Positions 33,658-43,024 of a stretch of DNA of 43,046 nucleotides are shown piece after piece. Made by a program: the position numbers and the translations under genes. Under the pieces are notes generated by a model. That model saw only the letters and a program-made list of their open reading frames with translations, made no database searches and had not been told where the DNA came from. This stretch comes from a bacterium (GTDB taxonomy: Bacteria; JAHJDO01): positions 1 to 43,046 of the forward strand of contig JAHJDO010000029.1 in assembly GCA_018812485.1 (NCBI GenBank), given 5' to 3'. The stretch's first letter is position 1; every line of letters begins with the position of its first letter.

Positions 33658-34508
33658 GAAATACCCAAATTTGTTTCGGATTTCGGATTTCTGATTTACT
33701 CAAACTCTTTACTTTACTTCTTATCGCTATCCTTCTTCAAATTCCTCTTCAGACCTATCATTATGCTGTGATTAGCAGTGTTTCTGTTATTCCTGGCGGA
33801 GAAATTGTAAGTAAAATTTTAGGTGGCGTCTTTACTGGTTCTGCAGATTTGTTATGGCTGAAAGCAGACGAATATCTTCATAAGGGAGTGACTGAACATG
33901 GACATTGCCATATTTTAGAAGAGGCAGATATGGGAGAACATACACAACACAAGCATGAACATAATCACAAAGAAATTGAGCACAGACATAAATTGGAATA
34001 TAACAGATTAGACAAATTATTTGCTAAGCTTGAATACAATCTCAAGCCGAATATTACAGAGCATTTGCACAGCAAAAGAGAGAATGAGCTTATGCCATGG
34101 TTCAAGCTCGCAACTATATTCAATCCCCATCATGTGAGAGCGTACGCTGTTGGAGGATACTGGCTTGCGTTCAGGCTTGGGAAATTAGACGAAGCGATTA
34201 AATTTATGGCAGAGGGAATAAAAAACAATCCGGACAGCTATCAAATAGCTGAGGAAATGGGCATAGTCTATTTTTCGAAATTAAAGGATTATAAAAAAGC
34301 TCAATACTATTTTGAGAGGGCTCTCAAATCACAGGCTAAAATGGATGAATATGATAAAGCAGGTATACTCAGATTTCTTGCTTTCTCACATAAATTTCAA
34401 GGACATACACAAAAGGCAATAGATTGTTACAAACAAGTCCTCAGATTATTTCCAGAAAATAAGAAAGCTAAGAATTTTATAGATAAATGGGAACGGGGAA
34501 AAGAATAG
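33654..34508 (+). CDS. Membrane-anchored TPR protein with a His-rich segment
   Basis: This 284-residue protein has one N-terminal helix (LFTLLLIAILLQIPL), a conserved-looking segment GGVFTGSADLLWLKADEYLHKGV, and then a His-rich stretch with about 13 His in 35 residues (HGHCH, HTQHKHEHNHKEIEHRH). TPR units follow (GKLDEAIKFMAEGIKNNPDS, KKAQYYFERALK, HTQKAIDCYKQVLRLFPEN). The GTG start at 33654 overlaps the permease stop and is preferred over an ATG deep in the permease gene (33546). The first codons after the GTG (encoding NTQICFGFRISDL) come from the interspersed repeat. It is probably an accessory of the transporter, and metal binding is possible. Confidence 0.8.
   Translation: MRNTQICFGFRISDLLKLFTLLLIAILLQIPLQTYHYAVISSVSVIPGGEIVSKILGGVFTGSADLLWLKADEYLHKGVTEHGHCHILEEADMGEHTQHKHEHNHKEIEHRHKLEYNRLDKLFAKLEYNLKPNITEHLHSKRENELMPWFKLATIFNPHHVRAYAVGGYWLAFRLGKLDEAIKFMAEGIKNNPDSYQIAEEMGIVYFSKLKDYKKAQYYFERALKSQAKMDEYDKAGILRFLAFSHKFQGHTQKAIDCYKQVLRLFPENKKAKNFIDKWERGKE
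33667..33698 (+). repeat. Interspersed repeat, copy D (3' fragment inside a gene)
   Basis: These 32 bp match the 3' third of copy A (TTTGTTT then GGATTTCGGATTT) and lie just after the GTG start of the His-rich TPR gene, in the same orientation as transcription. They encode part of the protein's N terminus in an open frame. Confidence 0.65.
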
Positions 34509-34524
34509 TATATCCGGCGCAAGG

Positions 34525-34615
34525 CGGAGAGGGAGGGATTCGAACCCCCGGTCCCGAAAAATCAGGACAACAGATTTCGAGTCTGCCGCTTTCAACCGGA
34601 CTCAGCCACCTCTCC
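34525..34615 (-). tRNA. tRNA-Ser (anticodon CGA)
   Basis: Read on the minus strand: acceptor GGAGAGG pairs with CCTCTCC followed by discriminator G. The anticodon stem GCAGA/TCTGT encloses CTCGAAA (anticodon CGA). A long class II variable arm follows, and the T arm is GGGGG-TTCGAAT-CCCTC. CCA is not encoded. It lies alone, opposite to the flanking plus-strand genes, in the only gap here over 200 bp (34509-34714). Confidence 0.95.
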
Positions 34616-34677
34616 TCTTGAATTATGACACAACTTTATTAAAAATAGCCATTAAAAAATTTCTTATTTGGGATTTC

Positions 34678-34707
34678 TTGACTTAACTCTATACCTCATG
34701 TTAAGAT
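34678..34707 (+). promoter_or_regulatory. Promoter that may start the phosphatase mRNA at its ATG
   Basis: TTGACT (34678-34683) and TAAGAT (34702-34707) have an 18 bp spacer. The start expected 7-8 nt after the -10 falls at or next to the ATG at 34715. No Shine-Dalgarno sequence precedes this ATG. Confidence 0.4.
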
Positions 34708-34714
34708 TTGGCAC

Positions 34715-35182
34715 ATGCAAAAGACTATTCTTTTCATTTGTACAGGGAACAGCTGCCGTAGTATTATGGCTGAGGGACTACTTAAAAAGATGCTTTCTGA
34801 AAAAGGAGTTGAAGAATACAGTAAGTATAAAATTATCTCTGCTGGAACTCATACAGTTGAAGGATTCCCTCCAGTTCACCTGACACAGAAGATTATGACT
34901 GAGCGAGGTATAGATGTATCTTCATACAGGTCAAATAGACTAACTGAGGAAACAGTAAATAAAGCTGACCTTGTTCTGGTAATGACTCAGAAACATAAAG
35001 ACGAGGTATTTCATACCTATTCAGAAAAGACAGGGAAGATATTTCTGCTTAAAGAATTTGCAGAAATAGAGGATAAGAATCCAGATATAGCAGATCCTAT
35101 CGGATTATCCTACGATGCATATAAGTACTGTATGGAGGAAATAGAGAAATGTTTAATAAAGGTTATAAAAAAGATTGAATAA
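34715..35182 (+). CDS. Low-molecular-weight protein phosphatase
   Basis: This 155-residue cysteine phosphatase has the P-loop CTGNSCRS (Cys9, Arg15; C-x5-R) at the N terminus and the general-acid Asp in IADPIGLSYDAY. It dephosphorylates phosphotyrosine or, in the YwlE subgroup, phosphoarginine. YwlE carries Thr in the P-loop where typical tyrosine phosphatases have a bulkier residue. Ser13 here does not settle specificity. The order phosphatase-rpiB-glyA is a familiar bacterial arrangement. The start region has no ribosome binding site. The stop overlaps the TTG start of rpiB. Confidence 0.92.
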   Translation: MQKTILFICTGNSCRSIMAEGLLKKMLSEKGVEEYSKYKIISAGTHTVEGFPPVHLTQKIMTERGIDVSSYRSNRLTEETVNKADLVLVMTQKHKDEVFHTYSEKTGKIFLLKEFAEIEDKNPDIADPIGLSYDAYKYCMEEIEKCLIKVIKKIE

Positions 35183-35657
35183 CAAGGATAAGGTCGCAAT
35201 AGCTGCTGATCACGGTGGATGGCACTTAAAAGAAATTCTCAAGCCCTTTTTGAAAGGTTTGGGTTATAAGTATGCTGATTTTGGCGCATCATCTGAGGAA
35301 GCCGTTGACTATCCGGATTTTGCGTTAGTGCTGGCTGAAGCTGTGAGAGCGGGTAAATATAAAAAAGGAATATTGCTATGCGGAACTGGGCTGGGTATGT
35401 CTATGTCAGCTAATAAGATTCCGGGAATCAGGGCAGCTCTATGTAATGATACATTTACTGCAAGGATGAGCAGGGAGCATAATGACGCAAACATTTTAAC
35501 AATTGGGGGACGAGTGGTTAAAGAAAATTTAGCAAAAGAAATAGTTAAAGTATGGCTCCAGACAAAATTCAGTAATGCGCCTCGTCATAAGCAAAGAATA
35601 AAAAAAATTGAAAAAATTGAAAGTAAATACATGAGGACTTCAAAAAAGGTAATATGA
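35175..35657 (+). CDS. rpiB: Ribose-5-phosphate isomerase B
   Basis: This 160-residue RpiB/LacAB family enzyme interconverts ribose 5-phosphate and ribulose 5-phosphate. Key residues: [13 protein letters not shown] (His13 region), DYPDFA, catalytic Cys69 in [15 protein letters not shown], and [21 protein letters not shown]. It starts at TTG 35175, inside the phosphatase stop region, as no ATG is available before the conserved N terminus. It ends in a 4 nt ATGA overlap with glyA, indicating coupling in a three-gene operon. Confidence 0.95.
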   Translation: MNNKDKVAIAADHGGWHLKEILKPFLKGLGYKYADFGASSEEAVDYPDFALVLAEAVRAGKYKKGILLCGTGLGMSMSANKIPGIRAALCNDTFTARMSREHNDANILTIGGRVVKENLAKEIVKVWLQTKFSNAPRHKQRIKKIEKIESKYMRTSKKVI

Positions 35658-36898
35658 GTAATTTAAAAATAACTGATCCAGAAGTAGCAAAAGCAATCTA
35701 TGATGAAACAAAAAGAGAATCTTCAAACCTTGAGCTTATTGCCTCAGAGAATTTCGTGAGCAATGCTGTTCTTGAAGCTCAAGGTTCAATAATGACCAAT
35801 AAATACGCTGAAGGCTATCCTCATAAAAGATACTATGGCGGATGCGAATTTGTTGATGTTGTTGAGAATTTGGCTATAAAAAGAGCAAAAGAGATTTTTG
35901 GAGCTGACCATGCAAACGTGCAGCCGCATTCCGGTTCACAGGCAAATATGGCGGTTTATTTTTCTATGTTGGATATGGGAGATACAATTCTAGGTATGGA
36001 CTTAAGCCATGGCGGACATTTAACACACGGCAGTCCGGTAAACTTTTCGGGGAAATATTTTAATATTGTCTCTTACGGAGTGAGTAAGAAAACAGAAACA
36101 ATAGACTATGAATATGTAGAAAAATTAGCACTTGAAGAGAAACCTAAATTGATAATTGCAGGCGCTAGCGCTTATCCTCGCATAATAGATTTCGCAGCAT
36201 TCAGAAAGATTGCAGATAAAGTAAATGCGTATCTTATGGTAGATATGGCTCATTTTGCAGGACTTGTTGCAGCAAAAATTTATCCAAGCCCTATTCCATA
36301 CGCTGATTTTGTTACTACCACTACACATAAAACCTTAAGAGGTCCACGCGGAGGCATGATTCTCTGCAAGGGGAAATATGCAAAACAGATAGATAAAATG
36401 ATTTTTCCTGGTATTCAGGGAGGGCCACTGATGCATGTTATAGCTGCTAAAGCTGTTGCATTCAAGGAAGCTATGGCAGAAGGATTTAATGATTATCAGA
36501 AACAGATCGTAAGAAATGCCAAGGCACTTGCCTCAGAACTGAATAAAAGGGACTTTCGACTTGTTTCCGGTGGAACAGATACTCATCTTATACTACTGGA
36601 TTTAACTAATAGATGTATCTCAGGCAAGGACGCAGAGAAGGCATTAGATGTTGCCGGAATAACAGTAAATAAAAATGCTATTCCATTTGATAAGCAAAGC
36701 CCATTTATTACGAGTGGAATAAGAATAGGAACTCCTGCTGTAACTACAAGAGGTATGAAAGAGCCCGAAATGAAGTTCATTGCAGAAATGATAACAAAGG
36801 TGCTTACGAATATTAATGATATAGATAATCTTAAACAGACCTTATCAATAGTGACCAGTCTCTGCAATCAATTTCCTTTGTATGCCAACAAACTCTAA
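35654..36898 (+). CDS. glyA: Serine hydroxymethyltransferase
   Basis: This 414-residue PLP enzyme transfers C1 units between serine and tetrahydrofolate. Motifs: [43 protein letters not shown], the PLP lysine K226 in [14 protein letters not shown], and [14 protein letters not shown]. Its length is normal. The start overlaps rpiB (ATGA), and the stop overlaps the next gene by 17 nt, so all of 34715-38396 is likely one transcript. Confidence 0.98.
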   Translation: MSNLKITDPEVAKAIYDETKRESSNLELIASENFVSNAVLEAQGSIMTNKYAEGYPHKRYYGGCEFVDVVENLAIKRAKEIFGADHANVQPHSGSQANMAVYFSMLDMGDTILGMDLSHGGHLTHGSPVNFSGKYFNIVSYGVSKKTETIDYEYVEKLALEEKPKLIIAGASAYPRIIDFAAFRKIADKVNAYLMVDMAHFAGLVAAKIYPSPIPYADFVTTTTHKTLRGPRGGMILCKGKYAKQIDKMIFPGIQGGPLMHVIAAKAVAFKEAMAEGFNDYQKQIVRNAKALASELNKRDFRLVSGGTDTHLILLDLTNRCISGKDAEKALDVAGITVNKNAIPFDKQSPFITSGIRIGTPAVTTRGMKEPEMKFIAEMITKVLTNINDIDNLKQTLSIVTSLCNQFPLYANKL

Positions 36899-38396
36899 AA
36901 AGAAGCCAAAATTTCTGATCTTTACCTCAGCAATTAGCATTATATTCGTGGTTCTTGTAATTTTAAATGTTTTTCCGTTAGGTATTAAGCACGAATGGGC
37001 TTGGAAATATTCACATCCAGAGAATTTTGACGGACTCTGGTTTCCAGTGCTTATTTCCTTTATTTTTCTTCTGCTGTCTTATAAGTCAATTGCTTATAAA
37101 AAATTAGCAGGTTTAAACCCCCCACTAAAATTTCTCTCTATAGTCCTTATATGCTTTATTGGCTACCTTTTTAACATTGCTATTTGTTACTTAAGTCCAG
37201 CAGGCTTCTATAATCTAATTCTGACTATTATAAGTCCTTGGGCAACCAGCTATTTCAATGTTGCTGTCGAGATTAAAGACATTAGTTTCTGGTTAAATAG
37301 CTTTCACACTTTTATCAAATATGCTCCTTTACATGCCAGAGTACATCCTCCAGGAAATATATTGTTTTTCTGGTGGATAATTCACATATTTAATAGTTTA
37401 CCTACCCTAACAGATTCTTTACTAAGTATGGTAAAGAGCACCACTCTAGACCCATTACCTGTGTTTTCAATTATTGGGAATACGTTCCGTCATTCCTTCA
37501 GCAATGCTGAAAAAGCCGCATCAGTATTTCTATCGTTATTTTTGCCATTTCTTAAATGTGTTGTGATTCTTCCTATGTATTATTTAGGGAAACTTATATA
37601 TGATAAAAAAACATCTTTAATTGCAGTATGTTTTTATGCAGCTATTCCTGCACTTAATTTATTTACACCTGGAATGGACCAGACATATACTCTGGTTTCT
37701 GTCTTATCTTTTTATTTATTTTGTTTCTCTATTAAAAAAAACAATATTTGGTTTGCTCTTCTTTCTGGACTGGTTTTATCAATAGGCATTATGCTGAGTT
37801 TCTGTTTTCTGGTTATCTTGGGTTTGATAATTTGTTATGGGCTAATATGGCTTTGGATAAATAAAACACATTTAAATTACATATTAAAGAGTTTTTCAGT
37901 ATTGTTTGTAGCTTTGACAGCTCTCCCTTTATTGTTTTATCTTTTATATGACTTTAATATTATAAATTTTTTTGTGAGTATTAATGTGTTTTCAGAAAAT
38001 GCGCGATTAGACATCGTTGGCAGTGAGGTTGCACGCCGAACATATTGGAAATGGCTATTGTATAATCCACTGGACTTTTTTATGTTTACTGGTATCCCAA
38101 TTTCAATGCTTTCATTCAGAAGTATTTATAATGTTATAAGGTCAAGAAAAATAAGAGCAGCCAATGTCTTCTCCGTGTCTTTTTTTATCATACTATTCTT
38201 ACTTCTAGTCTCTGGAATAAATCGCTCTGAGGTGGCAAGATTATGGATGTTCCTCATGCCCTTTCCTGCATTAATAGCAGCCTCGCAAATCGCACAAATA
38301 AAGATGAAAACCAGTTCTGCCTTCTTAATACTACTTTCCCTGCAGATCCTTCAAACAATAGTCTTTAAGTTATTCATAAATGTATATGGTAATTAG
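36882..38396 (+). CDS. Polytopic membrane protein, GT-C glycosyltransferase type
   Basis: This 504-residue protein has about 10-12 membrane helices and a basic N terminus ([11 protein letters not shown]). The [15 protein letters not shown] segment and the late ...[19 protein letters not shown] motif are typical of GT-C enzymes (ArnT/PMT-like, polyprenyl-phosphate sugar users). The usual early Asp-rich loop is not clearly visible, so the catalytic residues are uncertain. It overlaps glyA by 17 nt and may be cotranscribed. Its substrate is unknown. A flippase-like role is an alternative. Confidence 0.7.
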   Translation: MPTNSKKKPKFLIFTSAISIIFVVLVILNVFPLGIKHEWAWKYSHPENFDGLWFPVLISFIFLLLSYKSIAYKKLAGLNPPLKFLSIVLICFIGYLFNIAICYLSPAGFYNLILTIISPWATSYFNVAVEIKDISFWLNSFHTFIKYAPLHARVHPPGNILFFWWIIHIFNSLPTLTDSLLSMVKSTTLDPLPVFSIIGNTFRHSFSNAEKAASVFLSLFLPFLKCVVILPMYYLGKLIYDKKTSLIAVCFYAAIPALNLFTPGMDQTYTLVSVLSFYLFCFSIKKNNIWFALLSGLVLSIGIMLSFCFLVILGLIICYGLIWLWINKTHLNYILKSFSVLFVALTALPLLFYLLYDFNIINFFVSINVFSENARLDIVGSEVARRTYWKWLLYNPLDFFMFTGIPISMLSFRSIYNVIRSRKIRAANVFSVSFFIILFLLLVSGINRSEVARLWMFLMPFPALIAASQIAQIKMKTSSAFLILLSLQILQTIVFKLFINVYGN

Positions 38397-38442
38397 CTAA
38401 ATATTTGTTTCTTCTACTCAATATGTGTATATTGTGGGCATC

Positions 38443-39354
38443 ATGAAAAAATCAAAATCTAACACTGCCAAAAAACAAATAATGCGTTTTATCGAGAAAC
38501 AATTCCCTTTCACAACATCAATAACCAGGGATAAATCATCTAAGAAGTCAGGAGAGTCACATTATCACATTCTTGAGATTGAGTTACAATATATCAGGTC
38601 AGGAAGTGGAGCATACTTCATAAAAGACAGGAAATACCATCTTAAGGAAAACTCCATTTTAATAATTCATAAAGGTGAAGTTCATAATTACATTAAGGGA
38701 AATTCATCGATCCCTGTGGATAGAGTATATCTGGCCTTTAATCCGTCTATATTATTTAGGAACACGCAATACACATATAAAAAACTAATCTCTCATATTG
38801 CTGAATGCAAAAAAAACTTCTCTCATCAAATATCATTCCCTCCTGAGGAAAGCCAGAGAGCAGATTTGATCATTTCCAATATGACATATGAATGGGAAAA
38901 CAAAAAACTGCATTACAGAGAAGCAATAGTAAGCCTGCTCCTTGAGCTTTTTATAATCATACACAGATCATCTTCTTCCGGTACCGGTACAGATGAAAGA
39001 ATCAAATCAACTGCACAGGACAGGATTATAAGTAAAGTCATTTCTTATATAGATAAAAATTATCAAAAACCGTTGGACCTGGCAACTCTGGGTGAGCATG
39101 TCTTCCGTTCTCCATATCATCTTAGCCATATTTTTAAGGATGTTACAGGATTTAATTTTAAAGAATATCTAATAAATAAACGTATTATGAAAGCCAAGAA
39201 TCTTCTTGAGTCAGAATCAGATATAAAAGTAATATCTGTAGCCGAGGATGTTGGATTCTTAAATCTCAGCACATTTAACAGGGATTTTAAACGCCTGACC
39301 GGAATCAGTCCATCAGAATACCGCAAGTTTTGCACACATTTCCACAAGAAATGA
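38443..39354 (+). CDS. AraC-family transcriptional regulator with cupin sensor domain
   Basis: This 303-residue regulator has an N-terminal cupin-type sensor (about 50-130; IRSGSGAYFIKDRKYHL, IIHKGEVHNYI) and a C-terminal pair of helix-turn-helix motifs. The first reads DLATLGEHVFRSPYHLSHIFK and the second ISVAEDVGFLNLSTFNRDFKR, ending in TGISPSEYRK. ATG 38443 is preferred over the in-frame GTG 38425, but both lack a good ribosome binding site. It sits 77 bp before an amidohydrolase and two DegT-type genes in the same direction and probably controls them in response to a sugar-like ligand. Confidence 0.9.
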   Translation: MKKSKSNTAKKQIMRFIEKQFPFTTSITRDKSSKKSGESHYHILEIELQYIRSGSGAYFIKDRKYHLKENSILIIHKGEVHNYIKGNSSIPVDRVYLAFNPSILFRNTQYTYKKLISHIAECKKNFSHQISFPPEESQRADLIISNMTYEWENKKLHYREAIVSLLLELFIIIHRSSSSGTGTDERIKSTAQDRIISKVISYIDKNYQKPLDLATLGEHVFRSPYHLSHIFKDVTGFNFKEYLINKRIMKAKNLLESESDIKVISVAEDVGFLNLSTFNRDFKRLTGISPSEYRKFCTHFHKK

Positions 39355-39431
39355 GTAGAAAAGATTCTTTTTTTTCGTAGACTGAATAAGAAAATAAATC
39401 TAAAACGAGTTTATAATTGGAAGGAGTTGAA

Positions 39432-40325
39432 ATGTTAATTGATGTACACACGCATATAACCTACCACAGGTTTCCTGAATTTGTTCAGAAACTCGGCAGG
39501 AAAGAATTCACTGCTGAAATTCTACTTAAAAGGATGGATATGGAGAAGATTGACAAGTCTGTTATTCTTCCATTAAGTAATCCTGAAAACGCAAACTACA
39601 TTGGGGTTTCAGGAAACATGGAAGCTATTGAAGCAGCTAGGAAATATCCTGATAGGCTAGTCGCCTTTTGCAATGTTGATCCCAGAGCAATGAGAAATTC
39701 TCCTGAAGCCGATTTATCAAAGGTTTTAAAAGTTTACAAAGAAATGGGATGTAAAGGAGTCGGAGAAGTCTGTTCTAATATTTATTTTGATGATGAGCTA
39801 GCAAAGAATTTTTTCTATCATTGTGGGGAGTGTGAAATGCCTGTTCTTTTTCATGTTGCAGAACGGATAGGAGGTGTTTACGGACTGGTGGATGATGCGC
39901 ATCTGCCAAGACTGGAAAAAGTGCTCAAGAAATTTTCCAAAACTATCTTTATAGGTCATGGCCCTGCTTTCTGGTCAGAAATAGGCGAATACGTGAATGA
40001 AAAAGAACGTGGCCACTATCCAAAAGGTAAAATAGAAAAACCCGGCAGTATTCCTAAACTGCTGGAGAGATATCCCAATCTTTACGGCGATCTTTCTGCC
40101 GGAAGCGGGTATAATGCTATCTCGAGAGATCCTGATTTTGGCTATAAATTTCTTGAGGAGTTTAATGAAAAACTTCTTTTTGGTACAGACAGGTTCACAT
40201 CTGCTGATGAACCAATACCTCCTCAAATTGATTTCCTAAAAAATGCTCTTAAAGAAAAAAAGATTTCAGATCAAGCCTATGAAAATATAACTCATAAAAA
40301 TGTTCAACAACTTATAGGAGAATAA
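39432..40325 (+). CDS. Amidohydrolase-2 family metal-dependent hydrolase
   Basis: This 297-residue TIM-barrel hydrolase has the metal-binding HxH at the N terminus (MLIDVHTHI, His6 and His8), a strand-end His in VLFHVAE, another in FIGHGPAFW, and the terminal Asp in LLFGTDRF. ATG 39432 follows AAGGAG at 5 nt, and the in-frame TTG 39417 is therefore rejected. This family includes decarboxylases and lactonases. The substrate is unknown. It is 1 nt from the first DegT-type gene. Confidence 0.9.
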   Translation: MLIDVHTHITYHRFPEFVQKLGRKEFTAEILLKRMDMEKIDKSVILPLSNPENANYIGVSGNMEAIEAARKYPDRLVAFCNVDPRAMRNSPEADLSKVLKVYKEMGCKGVGEVCSNIYFDDELAKNFFYHCGECEMPVLFHVAERIGGVYGLVDDAHLPRLEKVLKKFSKTIFIGHGPAFWSEIGEYVNEKERGHYPKGKIEKPGSIPKLLERYPNLYGDLSAGSGYNAISRDPDFGYKFLEEFNEKLLFGTDRFTSADEPIPPQIDFLKNALKEKKISDQAYENITHKNVQQLIGE

Positions 40326-40326
40326 G

Positions 40327-41544
40327 ATGGACAAGTTAGCAATTAATGGTGGAAAACCAGTTCGTACAGATCCTATGCCAAACCGCTCTCTTTTTGGAGA
40401 AGAAGAAAAGCAGGCTGCTATAAGAGTGTTTGACGAGGCGATTGCCTCAGGAGAAGCATTCGGCTATAACGGACCTCATGAACAGGAGTACGAGAAAGCG
40501 TTTTGTGAGTTTTTCGGAGACGGTTTTGCAGATGGTGTTAACTCAGGTACATCAGCTGTCTTTGTTGCACTTGGAGCGCTACAGCTTGACGCGGGAAGTG
40601 AGGTAATTATTCCCCCTATTACAGATCCGGGAGGAGCAATGCCCGTAGTTATGGTAAACTGCATCCCCGTTGTTGCAGACTCGGATCCTCGTTCATACAA
40701 TACAGGGTCAGAACAGATTTCCGATGTCCTGACAGAACATACCCGGGCCATTATTGTCGCGCATATTGGCGGGGACCCTGTTGATATGGATCCTGTAATG
40801 GAGATAGCACGCTCCAGAAATATCCCTGTTATAGAAGACTGTGCTCAGGCACACAGTGCAAAATACAAGGGGAGATTTGTCGGTACAATCGGCGACATTG
40901 GAGCTTTCTCAACCATGAAAGGCAAGCACCACGCAACAGGAGGTCAGGGCGGAGTAGTATATACCAGAAATGAAGAGCTTTTCTGGAAAGCTAAACGGTT
41001 TGCTGACAGAGGAAAGCCGTTTAATCTACCAGATGCTAAAGGCAATGTTACAGCAGGCTTGAATCTTAACCTTAATGAGCTTTCAGCAGCTATTGGCGTA
41101 ACTCAAATTAAAAAGTTAAACTCCATAATATCCAGACGTAGAAAAGTTGCTGAAGCTATAAAAGAAAGGCTAAATAAGGAGTCGGAGATTGTATCTATCG
41201 GATGGCAGGTCCCAGGGACAAAATCCTCTTACTGGTTCATGCGCATACATGTTAAAACAGACATGCTTAAAGTCGATAAAATGGCTTTTGCTGAGGCTGT
41301 AAAGGAAGAGGGAATCCCTGTAGCCAAGTCATACCGTAATATACCTTCGGAAGCTCCATGGTGGAAAAATAGTGGGCCGTGGGAATTTTCAAAAGAGAAA
41401 TATAGTAAGGATTCTACATGCCCTAATGCAATATCTGTTACTAGCTGTCATTTCAATATCTCCATAAACGAGAACTACGGCGAGAAAGAAGTCAAAGATA
41501 TAGTTAATGTACTCAAAAAAGTAGAACAGGCTTATAAAAAATAG
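40327..41544 (+). CDS. DegT/DnrJ/EryC1/StrS (AHBA-synthase-like) PLP enzyme 1
   Basis: This 405-residue fold-type I PLP protein has NSGTSAVFVALGAL, the cofactor Asp171 (VIEDCAQAH) and the Schiff-base Lys200 (STMKGKHHATGGQGG). The Gly-Lys followed by a Gly-rich stretch aligns with the AHBA synthase and scyllo-inosose aminotransferase subgroup rather than nucleotide-sugar DegT enzymes. It opens with LAINGGKPVRTDPMP, also typical. A cyclitol or keto-sugar amination role is inference. It has AGGAG 6 nt before the ATG and is operonic with both neighbours. Confidence 0.9.
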   Translation: MDKLAINGGKPVRTDPMPNRSLFGEEEKQAAIRVFDEAIASGEAFGYNGPHEQEYEKAFCEFFGDGFADGVNSGTSAVFVALGALQLDAGSEVIIPPITDPGGAMPVVMVNCIPVVADSDPRSYNTGSEQISDVLTEHTRAIIVAHIGGDPVDMDPVMEIARSRNIPVIEDCAQAHSAKYKGRFVGTIGDIGAFSTMKGKHHATGGQGGVVYTRNEELFWKAKRFADRGKPFNLPDAKGNVTAGLNLNLNELSAAIGVTQIKKLNSIISRRRKVAEAIKERLNKESEIVSIGWQVPGTKSSYWFMRIHVKTDMLKVDKMAFAEAVKEEGIPVAKSYRNIPSEAPWWKNSGPWEFSKEKYSKDSTCPNAISVTSCHFNISINENYGEKEVKDIVNVLKKVEQAYKK

Positions 41545-41556
41545 GAGAACGCAAAA

Positions 41557-42879
41557 ATGGAAAAACTGGCGCTTTTAGGAGGACCAAAAGCAGTTAAAAA
41601 CGACTCAGGCGATATCTTTAAATGGCCCATTATTACCAAAGAAATTGAGAATGCTGTTCTGGAGGTACTCTGGGAAGGAAAGATGTCAGGTAATGACGTT
41701 ACCAAGGAATTTGAAAAGGAGTATGCAGAATGGTTTGGCATAAAATATGCGCTTGGCCATTCTACAGGAACAGGGGCTCTGCACGGGGCAATGTTCGGAT
41801 TAGGTATAGGACATGGGGACGAGATAATCTGTCCGAGTGTAACATACTGGGCATCAGCTCTGCCTGTATATTCCCTTGGAGGAACTGTGGTTTTTGCTGA
41901 TATAGACCCTGAAACACTCTGTATTGATCCTAACGATATCGAAGAGAGAATTTCAGAGCGAACAAAAGCCATTGTAGTTGTTCACTATGCAGGGAGACCT
42001 GCTGACATGGATCCTATTAAGGAGATCGCGCGCAAACACAATATCAAGGTAATTGAGGATGTTTCTCATGCACATGGAGCACTGTATAAAGGAAAACTCA
42101 CAGGAACATTCGGGGATGTCTCAGCTATGTCCCTTATGAGCGGAAAATCCTTTGCAGTAGGCGAAGCAGGTATTATGCTCACAAATGACCAGAGAGTTCA
42201 CGAACGTGCAATTCTTTTTGGTCATTATGCACGACATAAAGAAATTCAGCTGGAGGATCTTAAGGCTGGTGCTGAACTCCCTTGGGGCGGTTACAAATAC
42301 AGAATGCATCAGCTCTCCTCAGCCGTGGGACGCGTACAGCTGAAAAACTACCCTGGACAAATGAAGGAAATCGATAAGGCAATGAATTACTTCTGGGATC
42401 TTCTAGAGGGAACTCCCGGAGTCAAAGCACACCGTCCTCCAAAGGATTCGGGAACTACAATGGGTGGCTGGTATGCAGCCAGAGGACTATACAGGCCTGA
42501 AGAATTGGAGGGACTTTCCGTTAAAAGATTCTGCGAAGCAATAAAGGCCGAAGGGGGACGATGCAGTCCTGGAGGCAATAAACCATTGCATTTACATCCT
42601 GTTTTTAATGATGCAGACATATATAATCAGGGAAAACCCACCCGAATTGCAAATTCTCCTGAAGGCGTGGACGTAAGACAACCGCTCGGGAGTCTGCCGG
42701 TTTCCGAAAATATACACAAGCGCATGTTTGCTATCCCGTGGTTCAAGCACTACAGACCTAACATAATAGAAGAACATGCAAATGCAATTAAGAAAGTAAT
42801 TAAAAATTACAGGGAACTCCTGCCCGGAGATACGAAAGAAGAGGATGCTGGAGGATTCGGTTTAACTGCAAGACAGTAA
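41557..42879 (+). CDS. DegT/DnrJ/EryC1/StrS (AHBA-synthase-like) PLP enzyme 2
   Basis: This 440-residue paralogue of the preceding gene begins LALLGGPKAVKND. It keeps STGTGALHGAMFGLGIGHGDEI, Asp168 (VIEDVSHAHG) and Lys197 (SLMSGKSFAVGEAG). It has a longer C-terminal part (GGRCSPGGNKPLHLHPVF) than its partner, so the two are probably not redundant. They could act in sequence or as a heterodimer, as seen in some keto-sugar pathways. GGAGAACG lies before the ATG. Confidence 0.9.
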   Translation: MEKLALLGGPKAVKNDSGDIFKWPIITKEIENAVLEVLWEGKMSGNDVTKEFEKEYAEWFGIKYALGHSTGTGALHGAMFGLGIGHGDEIICPSVTYWASALPVYSLGGTVVFADIDPETLCIDPNDIEERISERTKAIVVVHYAGRPADMDPIKEIARKHNIKVIEDVSHAHGALYKGKLTGTFGDVSAMSLMSGKSFAVGEAGIMLTNDQRVHERAILFGHYARHKEIQLEDLKAGAELPWGGYKYRMHQLSSAVGRVQLKNYPGQMKEIDKAMNYFWDLLEGTPGVKAHRPPKDSGTTMGGWYAARGLYRPEELEGLSVKRFCEAIKAEGGRCSPGGNKPLHLHPVFNDADIYNQGKPTRIANSPEGVDVRQPLGSLPVSENIHKRMFAIPWFKHYRPNIIEEHANAIKKVIKNYRELLPGDTKEEDAGGFGLTARQ

Positions 42880-42964
42880 GCAGTATAAGCCCTCAATATC
42901 AACTGAGTGGTAATGTAAAATATTTTATGCAAAAGTAATTGAGATAGGAAAAAGAAAGGGCTAT

Positions 42965-43021
42965 CCTCTCTCCTAAGAAAAAAACAGAATCCCGAGAAAG
43001 TATCGGGAAAAAGGAGAAGAG
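42965..43021 (+). promoter_or_regulatory. Leader hairpin that may hide the next gene's ribosome binding site
   Basis: Bases 42966-42974 (CTCTCTCCT) can pair with 43012-43021 (AGGAGAAGAG, one bulged A). This covers the AAGGAG that serves the ATG at 43025. Inside this stem a second hairpin TCCCGA (42990-42995) / TCGGGA (43003-43008) has a 7 nt loop. No poly-T follows. This is based on manual pairing, not a computed fold. Confidence 0.45.
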
Positions 43022-43024
43022 AGA

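Noticed and set aside
34710-34725. TTTGGCACATGCAAAAG as a sigma-54 promoter
   Set aside because: The GC element is too close to TGGCAC: the required 10 bp between GG and GC is not met.
39412-39417. TATAAT before the amidohydrolase as its -10 element
   Set aside because: The resulting start would fall inside the AAGGAG ribosome binding site, and no -35 is present. Transcription is more likely from further upstream.
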